Source of the DNA: JAGDZR01 sp049115695
Lineage (GTDB): Bacteria; Bacteroidota; Bacteroidia; Cytophagales; Cyclobacteriaceae
DNA: 64,000 nt
Assembly: GCA_049115695.1 (NCBI GenBank)
Contig: JAGDZR010000006.1
Coordinates: forward strand, 523,887-587,886
Direction of reading: 5' to 3'
Shown: in pieces, positions 45,048 through 52,912 of the stretch
Position numbering within the stretch: position 1 is the first letter of the stretch
Layout of the letters: each line of letters begins with the position of its first letter
Notes under the pieces: model-generated
Database searches by the model: none
Seen by the model: only the letters and a program-made list of their open reading frames with translations
What the model was told of the DNA's origin: nothing
Program-made: the position numbers and the translations under genes

Positions 45048-46050
45048 TGCGGTAGGCCTCCCTAATAACTGATTCAACGGGTTTCTGTTGGGGGGTATAG
45101 CGTGAATTATCAATACCGCCATAGTCTGATCTCAAATGCCATTTCCATAAAAAACCACCAGCAAACCAGTCCTGCTTCCAAAAAACCTGATATAGGGCAA
45201 CATAAGCATCACACTGTGCTTCCATATTGGGTTCCTTTTGTCTTGCACTTTCCCAGGGTCGTGAGACAGTATAATCACTACTTTGATAACCATACTCAGT
45301 AAAAAGTACAGGTCGGTCCATTTGCTTACTGAACTTCCTTAATTCATCGTATGAAAGCTGCCATCCATCAACAATGCGCTCAACACTTGGGTTTAGCGTA
45401 GTGTCAAGGGGGAAATATGCATCAACACCTATAAAATCCAGCTCCTCCCAAAAGGGAACATGCTGGTAATTGTCCCAGTTAGCGGCATAGGTCAGCTTAC
45501 CCGTGTAGACGGACCTAATCTGCTTAATGAGTTGAATCCAGAACTCAGGCACGTCCCGAACACTGTTTCGAAACTCAGTCCCAATGCAGATCATTTCTAC
45601 ATCCAGTGAGTCAGCTAATTTGGCATACTCCAGCAAATAGTCTGAATAATCTTTTCCCCATTGATCCCATTCCTCCTTATTTTTCAATCGAAAGTCTCCA
45701 GGCCATCCATCTCCTCTAACCCAAACATGTGGTTTGAGCATCACCTTGAGACCATGTGCTTTTGCCTCATTTATCATCACCTTGACGCCTTCAGGGCGCT
45801 CGCCCCACCACTGGCGAGCATGAGAATGGACTACTTTAGGATCGTCTTTGTAAGAAAAAGCATAAGGTACAATGGCTACCCAATTCGCATTAATTCTTAA
45901 AACATCTCTAATGTATTGAGCTGATTCAGGTTCTCTGGAAGAGACCAGCGATACTCCATTGACTTTTTCAACTTCAACCCGATCTCCTGGATAATTCACC
46001 CATAGCACCGATCCAATGAGGATTATCAACCCGATCAGGGAAATTCGCAT
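45022..46050 (-). CDS. Exported GH113-like glycoside hydrolase
   Basis: A 342-residue protein with an N-terminal membrane anchor or signal (ISLIGLIILIGSVLWVNY) and a TIM-barrel like that of glycoside hydrolase family 113 (beta-mannanases and relatives). Likely catalytic acids are Glu159 in ICIGTEFRN and Glu252 in LFTEYGYQS; KPHVWVRGDGWPGDF is another family stretch. Its ATG shares one base with the murA stop (TGATG), so it is coupled to murA, and a role in envelope sugar trimming is possible but speculative. Confidence 0.82.
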   Translation of the reverse strand: MRISLIGLIILIGSVLWVNYPGDRVEVEKVNGVSLVSSREPESAQYIRDVLRINANWVAIVPYAFSYKDDPKVVHSHARQWWGERPEGVKVMINEAKAHGLKVMLKPHVWVRGDGWPGDFRLKNKEEWDQWGKDYSDYLLEYAKLADSLDVEMICIGTEFRNSVRDVPEFWIQLIKQIRSVYTGKLTYAANWDNYQHVPFWEELDFIGVDAYFPLDTTLNPSVERIVDGWQLSYDELRKFSKQMDRPVLFTEYGYQSSDYTVSRPWESARQKEPNMEAQCDAYVALYQVFWKQDWFAGGFLWKWHLRSDYGGIDNSRYTPQQKPVESVIREAYRINSSSAEH

Positions 46051-47357
46051 CACTCGAGTCGTTGGATACTTGCGCCTAAAGCGTTGAGTCGATCATCAAT
46101 GTACTGATAACCTCTATCGATCTGTTCAATATTATGAATCATACTCACCCCATCAGCAGACAATGCTGCTATGAGCAATGAAACACCTGCTCTGATGTCT
46201 GGGGAAGTCATATTAATACCTCTTAATGGAAATGCTCGATCTAATCCAATTACAGTTGCTCTGTGCGGATCACACAAAATGATCTGTGCGCCCATGTCAA
46301 TCAGCTTATCCGTAAAAAACAGCCTGCTTTCAAACATTTTTTGATGGATCAATACAGTGCCTTTGGCTTGTGTTGCTGTGACTAATGCAATGCTCAGGAG
46401 ATCGGGTGTGAATCCGGGCCAAATGGCATCCGAAATAGATAGGATGGAGCCATCTATGTATGAACTAATTTCATAATGATCTTGAGCAGGCACATAGATA
46501 TCATCTCCCCTGAATTCCATCTTAATACCAAGACTTTCGAAAGTCTGAGGAATAATCCCCAACTGGTCAATTCTTGCATCTTTTATCGTGAGTTCCGATT
46601 GGGTCATTGCCGCCAAACCAATAAATGAACCTATCTCGATCATGTCTGGTAACATGGTGTGATCTGTACCTCCCAATGATTTAACCCCGGCTATTTTCAG
46701 GAGATTGGAACCAATACCTTCTATCTGAGCTCCCATTCGCACGAGCATACTACACAATTGCTGCAAATAGGGTTCGCACGCCGCATTGTAAATGGTCGTC
46801 TCCCCTTCAGCAAGTACGGCCGCCATCACAATATTGGCAGTGCCCGTTACTGACGCCTCCGAAAGGTGCATATAAGCCCCTTTTAAATTGCGCCCATCTA
46901 CAGTATAAAATGCTGTTTCGGAATGGTACTCGAATTTTGCTCCAAGTTTTTCAAAACCAAAGAAATGTGTGTCAACATGTCTCCGACCAATCTTGTCTCC
47001 TCCTGGCTTAGGCATTTTCCCTGTTCCGAATCGAGCAAGTAGCGGTCCTAGTATCATTATGGAACCTCTCAATCCAGCTGCCTTTTGTTTAAAGTCTTCC
47101 GTTTCCAGATAGTCTATGTTGACATCCTTTGCAACGAATCGGTACGACTCTTGTCCGGTTTTCTCAACCTGAACACCCAAATCCGCCAACAGCTCGATCA
47201 GCTTATTGACATCCTTGATATTGGGAATTTTATGAATATGAACAGGTTGATCAGTCAACAATACTGCTGAAATGATCTGAAGAGCTTCGTTTTTAGCTCC
47301 TTGAGGAATTATTTCGCCTTTGAGCTGACGACCTCCCTCAACCCTAAATGATGCCAT
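46050..47357 (-). CDS. murA: UDP-N-acetylglucosamine 1-carboxyvinyltransferase MurA, Asp-type
   Basis: A 435-residue enzyme for the first committed step of peptidoglycan synthesis. Fold and motifs are complete, including GAKNEALQ near the start, RGSIMILGPLLARFG, and SADGVSMIHNIEQIDRGY at the end. The active-site loop reads PGGDKIGRRHVD, so residue 121 is Asp where E. coli MurA has Cys115; the Asp form is active but not alkylated by fosfomycin. It begins directly after the DUF4290 stop, with no gap. Confidence 0.95.
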   Translation of the reverse strand: MASFRVEGGRQLKGEIIPQGAKNEALQIISAVLLTDQPVHIHKIPNIKDVNKLIELLADLGVQVEKTGQESYRFVAKDVNIDYLETEDFKQKAAGLRGSIMILGPLLARFGTGKMPKPGGDKIGRRHVDTHFFGFEKLGAKFEYHSETAFYTVDGRNLKGAYMHLSEASVTGTANIVMAAVLAEGETTIYNAACEPYLQQLCSMLVRMGAQIEGIGSNLLKIAGVKSLGGTDHTMLPDMIEIGSFIGLAAMTQSELTIKDARIDQLGIIPQTFESLGIKMEFRGDDIYVPAQDHYEISSYIDGSILSISDAIWPGFTPDLLSIALVTATQAKGTVLIHQKMFESRLFFTDKLIDMGAQIILCDPHRATVIGLDRAFPLRGINMTSPDIRAGVSLLIAALSADGVSMIHNIEQIDRGYQYIDDRLNALGASIQRLE

Positions 47358-48023
47358 TTAATTTCTTCTTCTGCGGTTGTTGTTATTGTTACCTTTTCTT
47401 CCATTGCGGTGCTTAGGTCCACCACCTCTGTTGCGATGCTGCTGTCCAGAGCTAGCAGGACGATCCATATCGAACAATTTGTACTCCTTTACCTCCTCAA
47501 TGTCAATATCCAATTGATTGTCAGTCATTTTTTTAATGGTCTTAAGCACCTGCTCATCCTCGATCTGATCCTTATTCCATGTTAGATAAAATGACTTCAT
47601 CAGTTTTCCTATTTGCACAACAGCCCCTTTTTTATCCTCCGGATCCGTAAGCTTGCAAGCTCTCTCAATCAAAATCTCGAGACTTCTTCCATAGTGACGG
47701 TATTTGATAGGATTGTTTTGATAATGAACCCTGTTTGGCTTTTTATCCAAAACCTCAGGAGCTGGCTTGGGATATGGACCCTGTGCCTCTAATTCAAATC
47801 CAGATATAATAAATAAATCATCCCATACCTTCTGATCATATTCAGGCGAATCCTTAACATTAGGATTCAAATGCTTCATCAATTCAACTATTGTTCCGGC
47901 GTAGCTATTTCTCTTTTCCTGATCTTCAATCGTCAACAAATAGCTCACCATTCGTTGCACGTTGCGACCATACTCTCTTAAAAGAAGATTATCTCGTTGT
48001 GTATTATATTCCAATCCTATCAT
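47358..48023 (-). CDS. DUF4290 family protein
   Basis: A 221-residue soluble protein of the Bacteroidota DUF4290 family (opening GLEYNTQRDNLLLREYGR, then NSYAGTIVELMKHLNPN). The C-terminal 30 residues are almost only Arg, Asn, Gly and His and probably bind nucleic acid or are disordered. In this phylum it regularly precedes murA, as here, where the two genes touch. Function unknown. Confidence 0.88.
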   Translation of the reverse strand: MIGLEYNTQRDNLLLREYGRNVQRMVSYLLTIEDQEKRNSYAGTIVELMKHLNPNVKDSPEYDQKVWDDLFIISGFELEAQGPYPKPAPEVLDKKPNRVHYQNNPIKYRHYGRSLEILIERACKLTDPEDKKGAVVQIGKLMKSFYLTWNKDQIEDEQVLKTIKKMTDNQLDIDIEEVKEYKLFDMDRPASSGQQHRNRGGGPKHRNGRKGNNNNNRRRRN

Positions 48024-48030
48024 ATTGCCT

Positions 48031-48038
48031 CAAAAATA
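48031..48038 (-). promoter_or_regulatory. -7 element TATTTTTG before the DUF4290-murA operon
   Basis: Full TAnnTTTG match on the minus strand, ending 7 bases before the ATG, so the leader would be a few bases at most. A TTG lies about 15-16 bases upstream. Confidence 0.5.
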
Positions 48039-48179
48039 AGGATTTAATTGAACCAAGCACCCTTGAATTGATCAAATTACCTAATACCTCTTGAAAGATC
48101 AATATTGGGAATAGCACCTTTATTCAGTACCTTGTCTGGAAAAATCCTTAATTGATCTAACTATCAACGTATAAAGAAC

Positions 48180-49826
48180 ATGAAGAAATTTGATTCCCCA
48201 CTTGAAGCCTTTTTGTATTGGGAAACAAATACCCCAAACAATGAACACTTGATTCAACTACTTCCAGGTGAAACTAAAAAATATACTTATAAGGAAAGCG
48301 GACAGGAAATCAGACGAATTGCTGCAGCGCTCAAATCTTACAATTTGCCTGATGATAGTAAAATTGCATTGATCTCTAAAAACTGTGCCCATTGGATGAT
48401 GGCCGATCTGGCCATTATGATGGCGGGATACATCTCAGTACCTATCTATCCAACACTTGGGGCTGACACCATCAATCATATATTGGTACACAGCGAATCG
48501 CAGGTTGTGATTCTTGGAAAACTGGATGATTACGAATCTCAACGATCCGGAATACCTGAAAACATCAAAAAGATAGGAGTCGGCATGTACGACATGAACG
48601 ATGGAGATCAGTGGGAAGATCTTCTGGAAAATCATGAGCCAATAGACCAAATGGCCGAACAAGATCCGGAAAGCCTCATTACCATTATTTATACTTCAGG
48701 TACCACAGGGCTTCCTAAAGGGGTAATGCACACAATCAGTAGTTTTAACTTCATGGGGAATCTGTGTCTGGACATATTTACCATGCCAGAGCAAGCCAAC
48801 ATGTTCTCATATCTACCGCTTTCGCATATAGCAGAAAGAATAGGCATTGAAATGCAGGGTACCTATCGAGGAGCTTCTTTCACATTTCCAGAATCTATTG
48901 ACACGTTTGCTGCCGACCTGGCAAGCACACAGCCTCATCTGTTTTTTGCAGTTCCCAGGATTTGGTCAAAATTTCAGGAGAAAATTCTGGAGAAAATGCC
49001 CCAGAAAAAGCTGGACACACTCCTGAAAATTCCTATTCTTAAGGGGATCGTAAAGAAAAAACTAAAAACAGCGCTCGGTCTTTCACGTGCGAAATACATA
49101 TTCTCGGGTGCTGCTCCTATAGCCGTCAGCATGCTCGAATGGTATGAGAAAATCGGAATTGAAATCCTGCAGGGTTATGGCATGACCGAAGACACTATCC
49201 ATTCTCACTTTAACCTGCCTGGAGCTAATCGAAAGGGTACAGTCGGTAAACCATTGCCAGAGTGTGTTGGGAAACTGTCTGCTGAAGGTGAAATATGCCT
49301 GAAGGGACAAGGTCTCATGAAGGGATATTACAAGATGGAGGATAAAACCGCTGAGTCATTTGATTCAGAAGGTTATCTTAAAACAGGTGATATTGGAGAA
49401 TATGATCATGATGGCTATTTGCTGATTACAGGTAGAGTCAAAGATCAGTTCAAAACAGACAAAGGAAAATATATATCGCCTGCGCCAATTGAATTAGAGT
49501 TGATGAAAAATCCAGATATTGAGCAGGTATGTGTTGTTGGAACGGGAATTCCTCAACCTATTGCACTGATCGTAACTTCTCTTGAAGCGAAATCAAAGTC
49601 CAATGAGGAGCTAATACAGAGTCTGGAAGCCTCTATTAAAGAAATAAATCCATCTTTAGAAAAACATGAAAGGCTCGAAAAAGCAGTGGTAATGAAGGAA
49701 GATTGGGCAGTTGAAAATGGCCTCCTCACACCAACGATGAAGGTCAAGCGTAATCAAATTGAAAAAATCCACTCGGATTTTTACAGGGAGTGGTTTAACA
49801 CTGACTTAAAAGTAATTTTCGAGTAA
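48180..49826 (+). CDS. Long-chain acyl-CoA ligase (AMP-binding)
   Basis: A 548-residue AMP-forming ligase that activates fatty acids as CoA thioesters. The AMP-binding signature IIYTSGTTGLPKGVM lies at about 171-185; later motifs YGMTED, GYLKTGDIGEYDHDGYL and the catalytic C-terminal lid (TGRVKDQFKTDKGKYISP) fit long-chain members. It is shorter than E. coli FadD-type by little. It stands alone and ends at a strong hairpin shared with the convergent gene. Confidence 0.9.
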   Translation: MKKFDSPLEAFLYWETNTPNNEHLIQLLPGETKKYTYKESGQEIRRIAAALKSYNLPDDSKIALISKNCAHWMMADLAIMMAGYISVPIYPTLGADTINHILVHSESQVVILGKLDDYESQRSGIPENIKKIGVGMYDMNDGDQWEDLLENHEPIDQMAEQDPESLITIIYTSGTTGLPKGVMHTISSFNFMGNLCLDIFTMPEQANMFSYLPLSHIAERIGIEMQGTYRGASFTFPESIDTFAADLASTQPHLFFAVPRIWSKFQEKILEKMPQKKLDTLLKIPILKGIVKKKLKTALGLSRAKYIFSGAAPIAVSMLEWYEKIGIEILQGYGMTEDTIHSHFNLPGANRKGTVGKPLPECVGKLSAEGEICLKGQGLMKGYYKMEDKTAESFDSEGYLKTGDIGEYDHDGYLLITGRVKDQFKTDKGKYISPAPIELELMKNPDIEQVCVVGTGIPQPIALIVTSLEAKSKSNEELIQSLEASIKEINPSLEKHERLEKAVVMKEDWAVENGLLTPTMKVKRNQIEKIHSDFYREWFNTDLKVIFE

Positions 49827-49834
49827 ACAAGACG

Positions 49835-49866
49835 AGCTGTATCAAAATCACGGTTTTGATACAGCT
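49835..49866. terminator. 13-bp perfect hairpin between convergent genes
   Basis: Arms 49835-49847 and 49854-49866 pair perfectly over 13 bases with a 6-base loop. It lies 9 bases after the acyl-CoA ligase stop and touches the stop codon of the DUF3052-like gene on the other strand. T runs beyond it are short, so it may stop transcription from both sides by structure alone. Confidence 0.7.
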
Positions 49867-50283
49867 TTACCTATCCTCTCTTCGATACATAAACTTGATA
49901 CCTGACCAATCTGCATCAATTGCGCACACTTTGGTATCAACCAGACCTCCTGATAGACCAAACCTGCGAACATAATTTCCGTCAATGTCTTTTGGTAATT
50001 GAGAGGTAGCCTTTGGCCAACTCACCCATAAACTGCCAGTCTTTTTTAGCGTTGATTTACAACGTAACCAAGCATTTTCCAATTCCTTTTGATGCTTTAC
50101 AAATAGATGAACGAAATCTGTAGTCTCTTCTTCTGCATCCTCGATATTCAATACAGAAATATCAGGTATATCGATCAATAGATCCACATAGTGCGAAGGA
50201 GTATTGACGAAAATACATTTCATCCCCTCTTTGATACCTAGCTTCTTTACAAGCGGGGTATTTGAGTAACCTGCTGGGTTCAT
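49867..50283 (-). CDS. DUF3052-like protein
   Basis: A 138-residue protein resembling the DUF3052 family: opening NPAAGYS-like NPAGYSNTPLVKKLGIKEG, then KTGSLWVSWPKATSQ and the ending VDTKVCAIDADWSGIKFMYRR. The fold looks like a SAM-binding-like alpha/beta domain without catalytic motifs. Its ATG overlaps the stop of the DnaJ-TPR gene (ATGA), so they are translated together. An upstream TTG start is less likely. Confidence 0.8.
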   Translation of the reverse strand: MNPAGYSNTPLVKKLGIKEGMKCIFVNTPSHYVDLLIDIPDISVLNIEDAEEETTDFVHLFVKHQKELENAWLRCKSTLKKTGSLWVSWPKATSQLPKDIDGNYVRRFGLSGGLVDTKVCAIDADWSGIKFMYRREDR

Positions 50284-51440
50284 CGGCAACCGGCATCAAA
50301 AATCTCAATGCTCCCTCTTTGAACACCCTTGCGATAATTTTCGCACGCATTGTCAAAATCTTCCATTGCAAAATAACCCTTCGCAGCTATCATATAAGAG
50401 TGCGGACGCTCTGGCCATACTCGTATATTCCATTTGGTAGCACTTACTGCTTTCTCAGGCTGATTGGTCGCCAGGTAGATTTCTGCTAACCCCACATACA
50501 ATCGATAATGCAACGGCTGCAAATGTCTACCAGAAAGCACAATTGGATACGCTTCACCGTACGCTGATTTATAATACTCAATTGCTGCTTGATTAGCCAT
50601 TTCAAAATAGCGTCTGGCTTCCTCCATTTCATTCAACTGATCCCTGTAGATTTCAGCCATTTCGAGATAGTTACCAATGCTGGTGTAACCCAGAATCAAA
50701 AGCTGGCTATAGACTTTCAATGACTCTCGTGGTTTGTTGAGTTCTCTATAAGCGATTGCCCTGGATTCCTGCAACGTCAATCTCGGGATATTTGTATGCT
50801 TCTCGAGTATATCCAAATATAACAATGCCTCAGCAAAATCTCTATTGATAAAGTAGTATTGCCCTTTATCGATCATTTCCTGAGTAAACTGCTGCTTAAA
50901 ATCTGCCATGTCCTCTTCCGAGGGTTGAAAGACGCCCAATTCATTCAAAATTGAAAAGGCAGGATCATAGTCTCCTGATGCATACAATTTCTGAACCTGA
51001 TCATATTGACCTCTCCGTTCAGCAAGCCATTCTTCCATTTTCATTGTGTCATACAAGTACTTCACTCCAATGAAAGTCATTACCACACTAGCTACCACTA
51101 GCGTGAAAAGAAATGCATACCCTGTTGCTCTTAAGTTTTCTTTGTAATCAACCCTTGTGCTGTAAGTCGATCTGGGTGGTGGAGGTGAATATGTCTGCTC
51201 ACGGTATGAGTAAGCTTGAGTACTTGAAGGAAACTTTAATTGTAGATCGTATCGGGCCTTTTGATAGGGATTGCTTAGCACCTGATAAGCCTGATTGATC
51301 TCTTTAAATCTTTCTTCCATCTCGGTTGAACCCGAATGTCGATCAGGATGATACTTGAGCGCCAGCTTTTTGAAAGCCGCCTTAATCTCTAGCTCCGATG
51401 CGTTCAACTCCAATTCTAATATGTCGTAATAGGTAGACAT
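50280..51440 (-). CDS. DnaJ-domain membrane protein with TPR-like C-terminus
   Basis: A 386-residue protein: J domain (1-66) with HPD at 31-33, a Pro/Tyr-rich linker, one membrane helix (about 107-128), and a helical TPR-like region to the end with Cys in ENYRKGVQRGSIEIFDAGCR. The J domain should recruit DnaK; the single helix suggests a membrane-anchored co-chaperone with the TPR part on the other side. The ATG starting MSTYYDIL is chosen because it opens the J domain exactly. Coupled to the DUF3052-like gene. Confidence 0.88.
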   Translation of the reverse strand: MSTYYDILELELNASELEIKAAFKKLALKYHPDRHSGSTEMEERFKEINQAYQVLSNPYQKARYDLQLKFPSSTQAYSYREQTYSPPPPRSTYSTRVDYKENLRATGYAFLFTLVVASVVMTFIGVKYLYDTMKMEEWLAERRGQYDQVQKLYASGDYDPAFSILNELGVFQPSEEDMADFKQQFTQEMIDKGQYYFINRDFAEALLYLDILEKHTNIPRLTLQESRAIAYRELNKPRESLKVYSQLLILGYTSIGNYLEMAEIYRDQLNEMEEARRYFEMANQAAIEYYKSAYGEAYPIVLSGRHLQPLHYRLYVGLAEIYLATNQPEKAVSATKWNIRVWPERPHSYMIAAKGYFAMEDFDNACENYRKGVQRGSIEIFDAGCR

Positions 51441-51468
51441 GCATCCAATGAATTTCCAACTTATACTG

Positions 51469-51837
51469 TCATAGCACTTTATTAGTTGCCCAAAATGCGG
51501 ATCCAACTGCCAGTAAGCCTATGATAAGACTGAGGATTGCATATGTCACCGCTGTTAACATTTGACCTTCCTGCCACAACTTCATATTCTCCCATGAGAA
51601 GGTTGAAAAGGTTGTAAAACCTCCACAAAAACCGACTATTGCTATCAGTTTCCATTCTTGCTCAAGCTTGAAAGTGAGTGCCATCAATGTTCCGATGATT
51701 AGCGATCCAACAATATTGATCAAAAATGTCGGCCATGGCATTTGCCACCCCAGTTGTAGCAGTTTTATCCCCACCAAATAGCGACTCACACTACCAAGAA
51801 AACCACCCAAACCAACAAATATTATATCCTTAAGCAT
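51469..51837 (-). CDS. crcB: CrcB/Fluc fluoride channel
   Basis: A 122-residue four-helix membrane protein that exports fluoride as an antiparallel dimer. Family marks are GGFLGSVSRYLVG, the pore Asn in TFLINIVGSLIIG and GFCGGFTTFSTFSWE. Only one copy is present here, as in homodimeric Fluc proteins. It overlaps the AcpH-like gene by 8 bases. No fluoride riboswitch is visible before the operon. Confidence 0.94.
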   Translation of the reverse strand: MLKDIIFVGLGGFLGSVSRYLVGIKLLQLGWQMPWPTFLINIVGSLIIGTLMALTFKLEQEWKLIAIVGFCGGFTTFSTFSWENMKLWQEGQMLTAVTYAILSLIIGLLAVGSAFWATNKVL

Positions 51838-52420
51838 TTTTATCCATTAAATATTGCTTACACATAAGTACCAAATCAGGAAAGAATGTATTGAATTCAT
51901 CTTCAAATGCGCCATAATGCGCGGTGAGGAGATGGGCTGCCTTCTCCATATTTGATTCAAAGTTTGCCCGCCTGGACATCCCGTTAAAAGCTTTGTCAAT
52001 TCCCTCGATAAACTGATATTGATACAACCAATCATCTCTTTTCATATAAACCAGCATATGCTGACACTTCTGCGGCAATTCTGACCAATACTTGTCCGTA
52101 ATATCATAAAAGGTGCTCGTAAAACTTTTTAGTTCTGTTGATGAGAACCTGGACCAATTTGCTGCTAAAAAATGATCATAATACATATCAACAACCACTG
52201 GGGCGTAGTGACCACAAACAGATCGAACTCGCTTTTTGCTTTCCAGTACCACGCTGTGCTCATCGGTAAACTGATCAATTGCACGATGTAAGGAAACGCC
52301 AAGTTTAAATGGCGCATTCAGCTTATCAATCTCTTTTCCCTTTACGAAATCACCAATAAAGTTGCCCAACATCACTTTTTCATGTTGCCCTGACAAATAA
52401 ATGTGCGCAAGAAAATTCAT
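51830..52420 (-). CDS. Acyl carrier protein phosphodiesterase-like protein (AcpH family)
   Basis: A 196-residue HD-like helical protein of the AcpH family, which removes phosphopantetheine from acyl carrier protein in E. coli. The opening MNFLAHIYLSG and GNFIGDFVKGKEID, and VVVDMYYDHFLAANW, carry the His/Asp residues of the family. Function in this phylum is untested. It overlaps crcB by 8 bases and diverges from the TerB-helicase pair. Confidence 0.87.
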   Translation of the reverse strand: MNFLAHIYLSGQHEKVMLGNFIGDFVKGKEIDKLNAPFKLGVSLHRAIDQFTDEHSVVLESKKRVRSVCGHYAPVVVDMYYDHFLAANWSRFSSTELKSFTSTFYDITDKYWSELPQKCQHMLVYMKRDDWLYQYQFIEGIDKAFNGMSRRANFESNMEKAAHLLTAHYGAFEDEFNTFFPDLVLMCKQYLMDKNA

Positions 52421-52474
52421 AATTCCGCTTTACGGTGGATATTAAAATACAATTCCTCCAAGACTTAAAAGTAT

Positions 52475-52482
52475 TAGTTTTG
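52475..52482 (+). promoter_or_regulatory. -7 element TAGTTTTG before the TerB-helicase operon
   Basis: Full TAnnTTTG match, 37 bases before the ATG of the TerB-like gene; no clear -33 element. Confidence 0.45.
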
Positions 52483-52519
52483 TGAATACTAGTTGTAGAT
52501 TAGTAATATTGTTTCGCTT

Positions 52520-52912
52520 ATGTCGCTTACACATCTTAAAATATTAGTACAACTCGCAAAAGCAGATGGCGTAGTAGTCCAGGACGAAATCGATCTGATT
52601 AAGCAAATCGGTCAGGCAAATGGTCTAAGTTCAGAGGACATCTCCCAATGCTTTGAGGATGATCATGTCGATACGCTAATAGAACTGTCTGACGATGAAA
52701 AATATGAGTACATATACAGCATCGTACAGCTCATGAAGATCGATGGTCGACTCTACAAAGAAGAAATCAAATACTGCGCGAAAATAGTCAGTAAGCTTGG
52801 CTATGATGAAGAAGTGCTGCTAGAGCTGATGATGAAAATTTATAGTGATCCCAATATTACTACTGACAAAGCCATTCTTAAGTCTGCTATTCAAAAGTTT
52901 TTGATTAAGTAA
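52520..52912 (+). CDS. TerB-like helical protein (second paralogue)
   Basis: A 130-residue acidic helical protein of the TerB fold, paralogous to the one at 12749-13138: LVQLAKADGVVVQDEIDLIKQIG matches the first helix pair and VQLMKIDGRLYKEEIKYC the second, with the conserved Asp-Gly turns that bind metal in TerB. It is joined to the helicase gene with no gap (stop then TTG start), so the two products are made together and may act together. No other ter genes are nearby. Confidence 0.82.
   Translation: MSLTHLKILVQLAKADGVVVQDEIDLIKQIGQANGLSSEDISQCFEDDHVDTLIELSDDEKYEYIYSIVQLMKIDGRLYKEEIKYCAKIVSKLGYDEEVLLELMMKIYSDPNITTDKAILKSAIQKFLIK

Noticed and set aside
51469..52519. Fluoride riboswitch for crcB
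   Set aside because: The leader before the AcpH-crcB pair is only about 100 bases shared with a divergent gene and shows no recognisable riboswitch core by eye.
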